A DNA stretch of 64,000 nt, taken from positions 124,001 to 188,000 of the forward strand of contig NW_003546350.1 in the NCBI RefSeq assembly GCF_000090795.2. The letters run 5' to 3'. Both the position numbers and the translations under genes were made by a program. The notes below the pieces were generated by a model. It did no database searches, was not told where the DNA came from, and saw only the letters and a program-made list of their open reading frames with translations. Shown one piece after another: positions 53,501 through 64,000 of the stretch (position 1 is the first letter of the stretch; each line of letters opens with the position of its first letter). The stretch comes from Amphimedon queenslandica (taxonomy: Eukaryota; Porifera; Demospongiae; Haplosclerida; Niphatidae).

Positions 53501-54302
53501 CCTAACACATACCAGTAGTCAAAGTCACGAGTCCATCGAAGTACACAAACTAGCCCCGCCCACAATGTTCCGTGCAGATCGACAGCCAGACGGGGACTCC
53601 CTCCTTCTCACGTGGGTACCTCCTACTCTAGAAACAGGAGGAGACCTACTAGCAACTGGATACACTCTCTATTGCGATGAAGCAAAGATAATGGATATAG
53701 CCTCGGCTAACATCAAGCAAGCATTACTGAAAGGACTTGACCTAAACGTGCCACATCTTCTTGGAATATGCACAACAAGCAAGAGAGACCTGGCAACCCC
53801 AGTCTCTTTCTCCTCATCTATAGTTTATTATAAATATGCTGGAAGCTCAAAGCGCTACAGAGCAATGCGTTACTATGATCCTGAAATTGACTCAGCTTCA
53901 CTTTCACAGCCAATGTCTCCGGATACCTTAGGAGGACTAGAAGAGCTGGAGTTTGATGAAGGAGAAATATTAACTGTACATGGAATAATGGTCAGTGACA
54001 TAAGTGAATCACTATTATATATATATATATATATACATTGGGAATCTGCAAATATATATGTACATGTACATACAATTCTATCAAGATTCAAACATCAACT
54101 TAAAACAGTAAAAACCCATATAACAGATTTTCAGCAAATTTGCAAAACTTATGCCCTTAAAAATTTCCCTATTATTATTATTATTATTATTATCTTTATT
54201 TTTATGTAGCATGAGAACAGTTTCTTCTATGCTGAGCTGAATGGACGTGTTGGGCTGGTACCGACAAACTATCTTCAAGAGGTGATCGAGCCTCCAACAT
54301 AA
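48167..54302 (+). CDS. RIM-binding-protein-like coiled-coil/SH3/FN3/SH3 protein
   Basis: About 30 exons, roughly 1,300-1,400 residues. The N-terminal 1,000 or so residues are coiled coil (repeated KEELxREHxEEM and REEQGEKLEEQK units). A proline-rich patch lies at 50881-51000. The first SH3 (53090-53415) has QLFVALFDYNPKSYCSTGHP, TIKTGDVINVISDMDSSGYY and GLVPAAFIQ, close to RIM-BP SH3-I in spacing and in the xxDxxGYYxAE loop. One FN3-like domain (LLLTWVPPTLETGG, TGYTLYCDEA) and a second SH3 (YRAMRYYDPE, LEFDEGEILTVHGIM, FFYAELNGRVGLVPTNYLQEV) finish the protein. Vertebrate RIM-BPs have three FN3 and three SH3 domains and tie calcium channels to RIM at release sites; here there are fewer. Start ATG 48167 is the first in frame after the divergent promoter. 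Confidence 0.8.
50554..50625. repeat. AAT microsatellite in a RIMBP-like intron
   Basis: AATAATAAT run with a single phase slip, followed by a few AAC units. It lies between exons ending NIKL and starting KSENQLLEE. Confidence 0.9.
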
Positions 54303-54809
54303 ACGCCACCACACAGAATTAGCCACACCCCTCATTATAGACCACACCCACTCAACAGAATATTAACTTAAATACAGTAGAGAAGATGAAAATAAATAAA
54401 TATAATTAATGCTACTAGTATTATTATTATTGTTTGTAGTTATTTTTAAACAGGTTTTTTTTATATTGAAACTTAATTTCTGATTCTCAAACTGACAGTT
54501 CTTATGCTTTCACTTTTATACAGTGTATGTATGCCAGTATAGTCTATAGTCCATACATGTACATATGTGTATTACTGAAGCTTAAGGGTATCAATATCAA
54601 CCGAGTACTGGTGTATAATCAGGAGAGAAGACTGTGTATTAATACCATATCTTTCTAGTATGGGACTGATTATTTACAATAAATTATCTTAAATCCAATA
54701 CATTGACATAATAATTATACAAATAATTGGAACACAAAGAATTGTTAGAATTGAATCAACAACAAACTTGATGTCTCTCATTAGTCGAATCACCATTACC
54801 ACCAGCCAG

Positions 54810-57800
54810 CTACTGCTTATAGTGATTTGATTTATATATGTAAGTCGAAGGAGTGATTGTTGGTAACTCCTCATCAATAATCCTGACCCTACTAAGAGGA
54901 GAGCCTCTCCTATGAGATATAATGGGTCTAAAGAGGGACGCTGCCACCGATATCCCTCTTCTATAAGACCTTCTTTTTCTCAGGGAGGACCCGATAATGT
55001 TTTCAATGTCTTTCTGAAGTAAACTGATCTTCTCAGAGTGTGGAAAATATTCGGGAAACCTCTGACTATGTAATTAAGAACAGAGGAGGTAAATAAATAA
55101 ATAAATAAATAAAAATATAAACTATGGTAAGGCTGCTGTATGGCCAGAATGCTGGCATGAATCATAATACATTCATGTGTCATTAAGCACACAAAATGGC
55201 TGACTTTAAACATGTACATGTAACAGTTAAAATTAGGTCGAGACCAACCCAAGCCAGAGATAGGTATCCATGACTTCGTGTGCCTTCTCGAAAATGAAGA
55301 AATCACTTGAGTTCTGTGGTTCCCTGAACGGCCACTTAAGAGCTCTTTTAACAAACTCGTAAGTAACAGGTTTCTTCTCACTAACTTGTGCAGCGTACTA
55401 TAATAAATAATAATAATTAATGAATAATTAATGAATAATATAATTAATAATGAAGAGAGATGTGCTTAGTGATTCACTTACAATGGAAAACATTTTCCTC
55501 AATAAAGGCACATTGAGATTCACAGGACACAAACAAAATGTGATGGCGTCCTTCAGGTCCAAATTATACACAGAAAGAACTTCAGAAATAGCCTAAAGGC
55601 ACGTAAATAGAATAACAACAACAACAACAACAACAAATCTCATTCATGTACACAGCATTCTACTGCTCACCCTCCATTCCTGCATCTTGTCTTCACATAA
55701 GAAATATCGACCATCTAATTTCGCTGCCATCGAAAAAACAGACTATTAAAACATAAAGGACAAATACATGTACATGAAAATGACTAAAGATGTTGAATCT
55801 ATTATACCAATAGCTCATGAAGCTTTAGATTTGGCAGACTCTTTGAAAATAACTGCAGCTGCTCAAGAGTTGGAGTAAGACCAGCTTTCTAATTATGAAA
55901 AAAAAGAGAAGAAAAATGACACGTTAAAATGACTTCAAATTTAATAATCAGCTCACATCTATATCAGCAATTTTCTTCTTAAAAGCTTCTTGAAAATAAG
56001 GCATGTCTCTATTAAAAAATCTAAAAGAATATTAATAATAATTATTAGTGTTATTAATATTATTATTATTCATTATGTCTTACGTAGTGACTATTCCAAC
56101 ATTAAAGCTCCCATATCTACCAGCTCTTCCTGATATCTGCTTTAGTTGGGACGAGGAAAGGTTCTCTAGGTTACCACGGGCAACTTTAGAAACGGAATGA
56201 AACAGGATTCTTCTAATGTGTCTGGAGAGAAATTAACAAAAAAAAAAGAACCAAAAAATGAAAAAAATCAAACTCGTATAAATGTACTAGTAATGTACAT
56301 TCCTGATTCATGTGTGTATATATATTGTATAACTACTCACAGGTTGAGTCCCATTCCAATGGCATCAGTAGCTACTAGTATATCAAAACCAGAGGTAGGA
56401 GAATTGAACAATTCAGCTTGTTCGCGTCTGTTTACTAAAAAAGGATTATAAATAAATAAATAAACAAACAAATAAATAAAAAATAGTGATCATGCATGTA
56501 CCTGATGGTAGTCCCCCATACACAATAGCACAGCGTCTCCCAGTAGCTCGTTCAATGTGATCCTTCACTTCAAACACTAGTCGTCTTGAGAAGACAATGA
56601 CACAGTCCCCAGGTCGAATGAAATAATAATTACCAATGAGACTCCTCTTCAGTGGGATCAGTGGCGTTAGCCTTTCATATCTCTTCACCTAAAGCAATGT
56701 ACATGTACCAGGAAATGTAATGAAACTGGAGCCTAACTCCTTTAGATTAAACATCTCATACTAGAGGCCATTGATGGACATACTTTTGAGCAACTTTTAG
56801 AAATTCATAAAAAATTCAATTTTGATCGGAATCAGCTCAAACTTTCTACACAACATGAAAACATGTATATGCATCAGGAAAAATTATAAAAATGGAGAAT
56901 TTTCTACTTCTCATTTTTGGCTAAATTTGGCTCATCACCCTGTACTATAGTACAGGGACTTTGGCCTGATTTTTTGAGTAACTTTAAAAAATCATAAAAA
57001 ATCTAATTTTGATCGGAATCAGCTCAAACTTTCTAAGCAACATAAAAACATGTATATGCATCAGGAAAAAATATAAAAATGAATAATTCTCTCCTTTTCA
57101 TTTTTGACAAAATACCCTGTACTATATATAGTACATGGTCTTTGGCAGCAATCTTAAAAGGTTCAATAGCATTAATTACCTCCACAGTATCACCAACTGA
57201 TTCAGCAATACTTCTGATGATGGAAATGACTGATTCTTCACCACACAAATGTATCTCTTTAGCAGGGACACCTGATAATAATAATAATTAGTTATCATTA
57301 GTTATTACTAGTTTATTTACCTAATATGGCACGTGTCCATGCCCCACCTCTTTCAGTATCTCGTACCATCTGAGCTTCATCAATAATGGCCACATCAACT
57401 AAACGTAAAAAAAATACGAGCATAAATATGTCTACATGAACGTACATGTACATGTATCAAGTTTATATTAGAAAGGTATAATTATTACATTCTTCTCCGA
57501 TAGCAGTGGATGCCATTTCAATGGTACATGACGTGTGGTTGGAGAGTTTCTCAGGACTACCACTAACGTAAATCCTCTCTTCACCAGTTATTAGATCACA
57601 CTCCACCCCCTAGACAATTCACAATTATAATAATAAATGGACTTGTTACAATGTACATGTACATGTACAGTATAGCCTCTCTTAATGGACACTCTCTATA
57701 GTGTACACCTCCATTTAACGGACAGCACCTAGTGTACCAATTACATTCCTTACTGTATAAAATAACCTCCACATAAAGGACACCTCTGTATAACAGAGAC

Positions 57801-60800
57801 ACCTTCTTGTACCAAGTGTCCATTATATAGAGGCTACATTGTACATGTAATGAAAAGTAATCTAATCTTATTCATCCAATACATTATTGGATGATATGGT
57901 ATTAATATATTCATGGTGCACATTCCCATCATGTGCATTAAAGTTGTATTGTGTCTCAATCATGAATACACCATATGAGATAAACAAAGAAGAAAACAGA
58001 GTTTCAAATATCCTCTACAAGGCATTACTAGTTTGCAAGAAGACACTCAAAAGAGAGAGAGCTTGGTACTACAGTCATGGATAGGAAGCAAGAGTATGAA
58101 GTTGAACATTATGAAGAAGATGATCCAAAACTAAACTTTCATGTCAGCCCTGGGTTGCCCAAACCTGCTATTCCTCTCACTGTAAAGATTGGGATCATCA
58201 TCCTCATAGCAGCTGCTTTTGTGATACTCATTGCTCTTCTTGTACTGCAAGTTGTAGTAGTTACATCAGAGCAGCCAGCCTGCAGCTGCAACTGCCCATC
58301 TATAGCTCCTACTGATAGCATGGCCTTAACAAGTGGCAATACGGAACCGAATTGCACCACAGTCTACAATGAGAGAAGTGATGACTTGCAGAAAAGGATA
58401 ATGGATCTTCAGTCACAGGTTATGAGACTGACAAATGCTTCAGAGAGAAACTCATGGAAGATTGATGATATTCGTAGCTTTGCTGATTCCCAGACAGAGA
58501 CGAGTTTCAACAATACGAGAGATATTGATAAGATAATGGAGACGACAGGGAACTCAGCTCAGAAGCTAATGAATGTTGTCAATACTCTCTCTAATCATCG
58601 TGACACGAGTACAACTACTGCTGGAGTGGTTAATGATATACTGCTAGTGGCACAGGAACTGTTAGTACTTCATAATGACACAGGAGCACTTCCTACATCT
58701 TGTCAACAAATAAAAACACAGCAACCCAATAGCCCATCAGGTGTATATCTGCTAGGAGGCTCTGATGGTGCTTCGTACAGTACTTACTGTAACATGGACG
58801 AGCTCTGTGGTTTAGGAGGAGGATGGACAAGACTAGCATATCTGGATATGACCGATGCTACACAGAACTGTCCTTCAGAGTTTCTGCTCTACACTGCATC
58901 AGGCCTTCGTACTTGTGGTAAAAACAGCATGTGGGGCTCTAGCTGCGAATCAAAAAAGTTTTCGTCACGTGGAATCAGCTATACTCACGTATGTGGCAAA
59001 GCGATTGCTTACCAATATGGCACACCTGACGGCTCAACCAACTCAAACCTAAACCATAACATTGATGCTGTGTACATGGACGGTTTGAGCATTACACATG
59101 GGTCTCCTCGCCAACACATCTGGTCACTAATGATCGGAGTCCATGCTCATAAAAACTACGGAGACAATTGTCCTTGTGCTGGCGGCCTACCTCTCCCAGC
59201 TTTCGTTGGTGATGATTATTTCTGTGAATCGGGTAATCCTACAGATAGCTGGGCAGTCCAGTTCTATCCCAACGATCCGTTATGGGATGGTCAAGGATGT
59301 GATGCTGCAGAAGCAAGCTGCTGCACTAAGCCTGGGCTGCCCTGGTTTAACAAGACACTCAGTGCTTCAACCACAGACTACATTGAGATGAGGATATGTA
59401 CTGATGAAGGGACATCAAACGAAGACATTAAATTGGAATCATATGAGATTTACATAAAATAAAAGGTATATACATACCAACTGCTGCTACTCCTGCTGAA
59501 CTTATTAGATATTGCATAGCAAAGCTACTTAGCTACAACACACACACACACAATTTAGCTGATACATACACACTCTATACCTACATGTACATGTACATTT
59601 ATATCTTTCCTGCACATCCAATGTAACATTTTTTGCAATTCCTGTTCTACTAACTTGATCATTTGATTTGAAATATATTTCTTGAGCCAACATCCTCAAA
59701 GGGGCGCAGTATATCCCACTGCTGGCGTTATAAAATGCCTCCAGCGCCTTGTGGGTCTTCCCTGAGTTAGTCGGTCCAGCGTGTATCACAAAATGACGCT
59801 TCATTGCCCTGGCGGCTGGATACCTGGGTTGCTATAGTAACGGTAGCCATGACAACCGAGCTTACCATTGAGCAGGTGAAGTGAGATCTGCTATATTCTT
59901 CAGTTGAGGGAGGACATACAGGAGAGGGTAGCATTTGTGGGCGTGGTTGATGAAATAAGTGAAGAGACTGTCGACGTGTGTGGATCCTCTGTGAATACTC
60001 TCAACTGTGTTTGATAGAGCCGTGTTCTCAGAGTATTGTGTCGGGTCTTGTAACAGCTCACAGAAACTTGTGAGTACTTCATCATAAATCTCACCTGCCG
60101 AAAAGAATAATACCTCATACATGCACATGTAAAATTATTATAAAATATTACCAGTTATTCCTTGTCCAGCTGCTACTGATTTTAATAGCTTCTCTCTTCC
60201 TTTTAACTGCTCACACATCTCTACAAGATCACCTGCCAGTGACAATGGACAGAAAATAAATATCTTACGCATGAATACAGTGAACAAGGTGCAGTGATCA
60301 ATAAAACACTATGAATTAACACATTGTGTATTCTCCTATTGATGTACATGTACCTTCACTGATTGATAGGGAAACAGGTGAGGTAGGTGGAACATTAGTA
60401 TTACTATCTTTAAGATCCCAGTCAGTATCTTCAGTATTAGTAGCTAATGGTACAACATCATCGTTATCATCATCTTTAAGATCCCAGTCAGTATCACTGC
60501 TATTAGTAGCTAATGGTACAGCATCATCATCTTTAAGATCCCAGTTGTTATCCTCGCTATTGGTAGCTAATGGTACAGGGTTGTCATCTTTAAGATCCCA
60601 GTCAGTATCTTCTAGCACTGCTGCACTATTAGTAGTGCCAACGAGATCCCAATCAGTGTCTTCTTTATTAGTACTAGTTACATCTAATGTACATGTAGTA
60701 GGTATGTATCATTAAGAGGGGGAGAGGAGGGACGAGAGAGAAAGGGTAAAACATGGAGGAGGCCATATTTATGATGTCTGTATGTACCAGTTTGAATCAA

Positions 60801-61163
60801 AGTGGTAGAATTAAGGCCATTTTTGTCTTTACTGCATGTAGCATTGTTAGCCTTAAGATCTTCCGGTGCATTTTTATCTACTTGAGAAAAGGAGAATAAC
60901 ATCACGGGTTGTTGCCCTCTAAAACTACTAGCTATACAACACCATGTTATTCTGATACTTATATCTACATGTACATGTATATACATGTACATGTATATGC
61001 ATGTACATGTACATATACATGTGTCACCTTCAGATAACTGACGTAGTACAGGATAGCTCCATATTCTAGTTCTGTGAGGCACTGTCTCTCGCTTCAGACT
61101 CCTCCATACCCTCCCAGCTATTCTTAAATGAAGCCTGAGGTCTCGCCACATCTTCAAGATCAT
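54810..61163 (-). CDS. SUPV3L1: Mitochondrial ATP-dependent RNA helicase SUPV3L1 (Suv3)
   Basis: Suv3 unwinds RNA in the mitochondrial matrix and works with PNPase in RNA decay. ATG 61161-61163 opens an Arg-rich amphipathic presequence ([20 protein letters not shown]). After a Thr/Asn-rich exon comes an acidic repeat exon (60700-60354) with five WDL units such as [10 protein letters not shown]. Then the family fold follows: [33 protein letters not shown], Walker [21 protein letters not shown], motif [50 protein letters not shown], and the C-terminal [18 protein letters not shown]. All splice phases checked agree. The acidic repeat is absent from the human protein. The 2 kb intron between KSNDQ (59660) and GVECD (57611) holds an opposite-strand gene. 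An earlier in-frame GTG at 61187 is not needed. Confidence 0.93.
56760..57140. repeat. Satellite-like array, about 185 bp monomer, in a SUPV3L1 intron
   Basis: About two units: GATCGGAATCAGCTCAAACT near 56826 and 57013 (period 187), CATGTATATGCATCAGGAAA twice, and CCTGTACTATAGTACAGGG near 56940. The last unit has an expanded centre (ACTATATATAGTAC) in the palindrome. Confidence 0.85.
58077..59462 (+). CDS. Intronless type II membrane protein with a fibrinogen/intelectin-related ectodomain
   Basis: A single 461-residue frame from ATG 58077. There is a short acidic cytoplasmic N-terminus, a signal-anchor helix at about residues 36-62 ([20 protein letters not shown]), a Cys cluster (CSCNC) and a coiled or glycosylated stalk (several N-x-S/T sites, about 90-205). 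The ectodomain starts SCQQIK, with [15 protein letters not shown] and [12 protein letters not shown], as in fibrinogen-related and intelectin proteins. It then departs from the classical fibrinogen fold, with about 14 cysteines and a terminal EIYIK. Such proteins often bind carbohydrate; that is inference here. It lies wholly inside a SUPV3L1 intron on the other strand. Lack of introns in an intron-rich region suggests retroposition or recent capture. Confidence 0.82.
   Translation: MDRKQEYEVEHYEEDDPKLNFHVSPGLPKPAIPLTVKIGIIILIAAAFVILIALLVLQVVVVTSEQPACSCNCPSIAPTDSMALTSGNTEPNCTTVYNERSDDLQKRIMDLQSQVMRLTNASERNSWKIDDIRSFADSQTETSFNNTRDIDKIMETTGNSAQKLMNVVNTLSNHRDTSTTTAGVVNDILLVAQELLVLHNDTGALPTSCQQIKTQQPNSPSGVYLLGGSDGASYSTYCNMDELCGLGGGWTRLAYLDMTDATQNCPSEFLLYTASGLRTCGKNSMWGSSCESKKFSSRGISYTHVCGKAIAYQYGTPDGSTNSNLNHNIDAVYMDGLSITHGSPRQHIWSLMIGVHAHKNYGDNCPCAGGLPLPAFVGDDYFCESGNPTDSWAVQFYPNDPLWDGQGCDAAEASCCTKPGLPWFNKTLSASTTDYIEMRICTDEGTSNEDIKLESYEIYIK
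59457..59463 (+). terminator. Poly(A) signal overlapping the stop codon
   Basis: AAATAAA spans the TAA stop of the fibrinogen-related gene (AAA-TAA-AAG). If used, the 3' untranslated region would be only tens of bases. Confidence 0.35.
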
Positions 61164-61261
61164 ACTGCCATTGAGCCACACGTTCACAAACGTGAGCTGG
61201 GCATTAAATAGAATATGTCTTAACTAGCCACACCTTTCCCCACCCACCCACGTGCTTCACA
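61164..61261. promoter_or_regulatory. Bidirectional promoter of SUPV3L1 and TIMM8
   Basis: 98 bp between the two ATGs. It contains CCACACC, a CCCCACCCACCCACGTG run (61238-61254) with a CACGTG E-box at its end, and the inverted pair CACGTTCACAAACGTG (about 61178-61193). Both products work in mitochondria, so co-regulation is plausible. Confidence 0.6.
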
Positions 61262-61627
61262 ATGGCCAATTTCAATCCTGGAGATGTTGATCCAGAGTTG
61301 CAGCGTTTTGTGCAAATAGAGACACAGAAAGCTCGATTTCAAGCCAACGTACACCAATTTACAGGTTTAGAAACGCAATTTTGCTAATTATACAGTGTCA
61401 GATGCATGTACTGGACCTCATTAATCTCTTTTCCTGTATTATTATTATTATTAATCAGGTAATTAATTTTATTTTTTCTCTCAGATCTTTGTTGGGATAA
61501 GTGCATTGACAAGGTACCCAATCGTATGGACGGTAAAACTGAACAGTGTTTTGTGAACTGTGTGGAGAGGTTCATGGACACTTCAAACTTTATTGTTAAC
61601 AAACTGAGTACAATGGGAAGGAACTAG
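61262..61627 (+). CDS. TIMM8: Small Tim chaperone TIMM8 (DDP1-like)
   Basis: Two exons (61262-61364, 61485-61627) give 81 residues. The twin CX3C motifs are intact: CWDKC and CFVNC, 15 residues apart. Flanking text matches human TIMM8A closely: VDPELQRFVQIETQKARFQ against VDPQLQHFIEVETQKQRFQ, and CVERFMDTSNFI against CVERFIDTSQFI. TIMM8 with TIMM13 forms a hexamer in the intermembrane space that escorts membrane-protein precursors to the TIM22 complex. It is imported by the MIA pathway, so no presequence is expected, and none is present. It is convergent with the Abraxas-like gene. Confidence 0.97.
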
Positions 61628-61737
61628 AGCAATAGTGGGTGGGTCTGTGTATTATTAATGATATGGGTGTGGCAATTAATCATCGTTAACGTTAAATGTT
61701 GATACTATTATTAAATCATTTAAAAATTAATTTCTCT

Positions 61738-61743
61738 AATAAA
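61738..61743 (+). terminator. Poly(A) signal of TIMM8
   Basis: AATAAA 111 bases after the TIMM8 stop, in the short gap before the end of the convergent Abraxas-like gene. Confidence 0.55.
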
Positions 61744-61778
61744 AAATTATATTCCCATTCTACAAAATGTTAAGAAAT

Positions 61779-63924
61779 TTACTGCGTCTCTGATTCTTTT
61801 GCTGAGCCATCTAAGTATAAGATAAAAGTATTAATGACAAATAATAACCTTAAAACAAGCTCTCCCTCCCTCTCTACCAAATATATTCTACTTCATTGCT
61901 GCTCATTACCAAAAGCATATAATTAAACTTAAATTGCAACAATAATGTACATGTACAACTGCTTATGCTGGTTTGCCTGAGTATGTTACTATGTTGTGAC
62001 ATACCTTGACTATGGGGTGTATTGTTACTAATTTGATCTCTGTCACTGATTAATGGAGGATCACCAATAGGCGGGGGAGATCCTGTTAATAGATCCATCT
62101 GTGGTGTTTCATCATGAGAAGACGTGAGAGCTGATGCAGAAGAGGAGGGAGAGGGAGGGAAAGTGAAAGAGGCCAGTTTGTCTCCTAATTGTATTAGCTC
62201 AGGTAAAGGAAGTGAATCAGATTTGCCTCCTACTACAACAGAAAGAAATGACAATTATCATTTATAATCCTACAATATGCACATAGCAATATATCATCAA
62301 TAAAGAATGAGTACAAGATTCTCATAACACTATAGTACAAGTACTGTCAGTTCTTACCTAGCTTTTTTGGGCTGGAAGGTGCAGGAGACTCTGTATCTCT
62401 AACCTTATTTAAGTCATTAAGTACCTTGTTGTCAAGGTCAGACCGTAGACACTCTACCTCCTCATTGAGGAACTGTATTGTCTTGTATGATGAGACCAGC
62501 TCATCTCTTAGTGACTAAAAGGAGAAAGAGAACATGTATTGTAAAAGTAAACCATTGTTTCTCTACCTGAAGTGATTGTACAACTGCTTGACATAATTGC
62601 TCTGTTTCCACACACTGTCTTAATTCATTAGACTCCAAAAACAACAGCTCCCTATCGTAAACAAGAAATAGACATAACAGCTGTCACTACTAAAGTGAAA
62701 ACAGAATATGTTATGAGTTATCACACCAGTTATGTGTACACACACTGTTTTATGACACTATATAGATAACATCAATCTAGATGTACATGTACATGTACAT
62801 ACATTAAAGATTACAGAGATACACTTCCATAGAATAGCCACACTAACCTTGCTTTCTTCATAACCTGAGTGTTAGTGCTGAACAGTGCTGGGATAGGTAT
62901 GGTGGGCAGTGTCTGATATGGTGCTACTGATGTTGACTGAAGGTTGATCACATCAACATGGACATTTTCTAAACGACTACACACAAAAAGACCAACTATT
63001 AACTAAAATGAATCTTCAAAGGATTTAATAGTACATTATCATTATTGCTCTACGTGCCTCTAGAAAGAATAAGACCTTAGCTAGCACTCTTACTTCAATA
63101 ACATGTACATGTACTGTATTGCTAGTAGTTCTACCTTCCGATCCATTGATAGAATGAATAGTCGACTGATAAAAGATCTGATGTAACTTCAGTGAATAAG
63201 CCAAACAGTAAATCTACAGTACCACAACAAGAAACAATACCGCCATATCAAATCAAGTACTTTACTTTTTCCTGGTGAATGTGGTAGGGATATCATGAGA
63301 CTAGAGTGAATGGATCGCTCTAACAATGACGGACGAGAGGAACAGTTGGCACGATACACAAACCAACCAACTACTGACTGCATAAAGTAAAAGGTATACA
63401 GTCTCAATACTATTACATGTGAATAATTGTATCTGTTTACTTTGGGTGAAACTGTATCACCTAGCAACTCTTCCAACTTGCTAATATTAACTGCACCTTT
63501 AGAATCAGTAAAACTACACGAGAGACAGGGGGACAGAGAATTAAAAACTAATAAATCAAGAAAGAGCAAACCTCTGCCGTCCTTCAACAAACACATGTTG
63601 CTGTATACCTGTGTTACCATGGAAACATGCACATGTAATCACATGACATGACCCGACCCACGATAATACGCTTACATGTTTTCCTCTTCACTTTAATGCC
63701 ACGAGATTCCGTATCAGTGATATTAGCTGATTCATGACTGTATGACTCACCTAGTAGAAACCCAATCTAAAGGGGAGGGGATTGTGGGCGTGGTTAATGA
63801 TTCAAGGCAGAATTATAATAATTATAACATTATTTTAGTTCAAATATCATACAGAATCTCCTGGTGTAGCCTTGAGACTGAATATGAGAGAGGAGAGAGT
63901 CACTCCAGGTATACTTGAGGTCAT
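61779..63924 (-). CDS. Abraxas-like scaffold (FAM175; BRCC36 partner)
   Basis: About 12 exons from ATG 63922-63924 to TAA 61779-61781. The MPN-minus domain has the family marks GFLLGES near the start (human GFLLGEV), FTDSKGAVNISKLEELL, VVGWFVYRANCSSRPSLLER (human [20 protein letters not shown]), FGLFTEV and DYSFYQW. A coiled coil follows (LFLESNELRQCVETEQLCQA, SLRDELVSSYKTIQFLNEEV), the part that pairs with BRCC36. The C-terminus is Ser/Pro-rich and ends DGSAKESETQ. There is no final SPTF-type BRCA1-binding motif as in Abraxas1, so it is closer to ABRO1 in this respect. Abraxas proteins scaffold the K63-specific deubiquitinase BRCC36 in the BRCA1-A and BRISC complexes. It may regulate DNA repair or BRISC signalling. 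Confidence 0.85.
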
Positions 63925-64000
63925 TGTGAAGGAGAAAGAGATGCGAGAGGGTCTAAACTCGAGTCTAAACTACAAAGTAGCTGGCGGGGCGGAGCTGAAT
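63925..64000. other. Window edge upstream of the Abraxas-like gene
   Basis: Only 76 bases remain. They include GGCGGGGCGGAG near 63985, a GC-box-like run that could be promoter. No gene is supported. Confidence 0.35.

Noticed and set aside
54001-54210. Extension of the RIMBP-like frame past GIM into an Ile/Tyr run
   Set aside because: This is TATATA and ATTATT intron text after a GT donor; the SH3 domain continues in phase at HENSFFYAEL.
57640-57840. Minus-strand frame with a diffuse repeat of GTGTCC(A/T)TTATAxAGxGG text
   Set aside because: It is a small degenerate internal repeat in a SUPV3L1 intron with no coding signal. It was too irregular to define as an element.

Overview
The window reads as a compact invertebrate animal genome, AT-rich, with many introns of about 43-60 nt and genes packed tail-to-tail and head-to-head. 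The content fits a demosponge of the Amphimedon type: sponge-style death domains, DUF5648 secreted proteins, metazoan T-box, whirlin, inversin, RIM-binding-protein and SorCS homologues, and abundant palindromic CATGTA repeats. The species call is inference. No retrovirus-like or other capsid-bearing element was recognised.

Layout. 185-2011 (+) is a 200-residue Spc24-like kinetochore protein. 2132-8759 (-) is a roughly 1,260-residue protein joining a death domain and coiled coils to the complete C-terminal tail of USP47, with no protease core. 11092-13189 (+) is a T-box transcription factor. 14034-17428 (-) is a whirlin-like HHD-PDZ-PDZ-HHD-PDZ scaffold, and 17686-22644 (-) is GFPT, the entry enzyme of the hexosamine pathway. 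22645-26520 is an element-rich intergenic stretch with a 2.2 kb inverted-repeat element, nested MITEs and an assembly gap (25060-25702).

26530-27154 (+), 30208-31121 (+) and 32059-32982 (+) are three related DUF5648 genes. The last two sit inside one intron of an inversin gene (27378-35059, -). Inversin shares a 92 bp divergent promoter, carrying an RFX X-box-like palindrome, with an unrecognised Cys-free gene (35152-36118, +). 36319-45314 (+) is a SorCS-like VPS10 receptor. 45527-48029 (-) is a single-span membrane protein, divergent from a RIMBP-like coiled-coil/SH3/FN3/SH3 protein (48167-54302, +). 54810-61163 (-) is the mitochondrial helicase SUPV3L1, hosting an intronless fibrinogen-related gene (58077-59462, +) in one intron. 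SUPV3L1 is divergent from TIMM8 (61262-61627, +), another mitochondrial protein. 61779-63924 (-) is an Abraxas-like (FAM175) BRCC36 scaffold.

Functional links are mostly local. The inversin promoter looks ciliary, and the SUPV3L1/TIMM8 pair is mitochondrial. Short satellite-like arrays (177 and about 185 bp monomers) are scattered through introns and gaps. Exon calls were made by eye from reading frame, GT/AG sites and splice phase; start exons are the least certain part.
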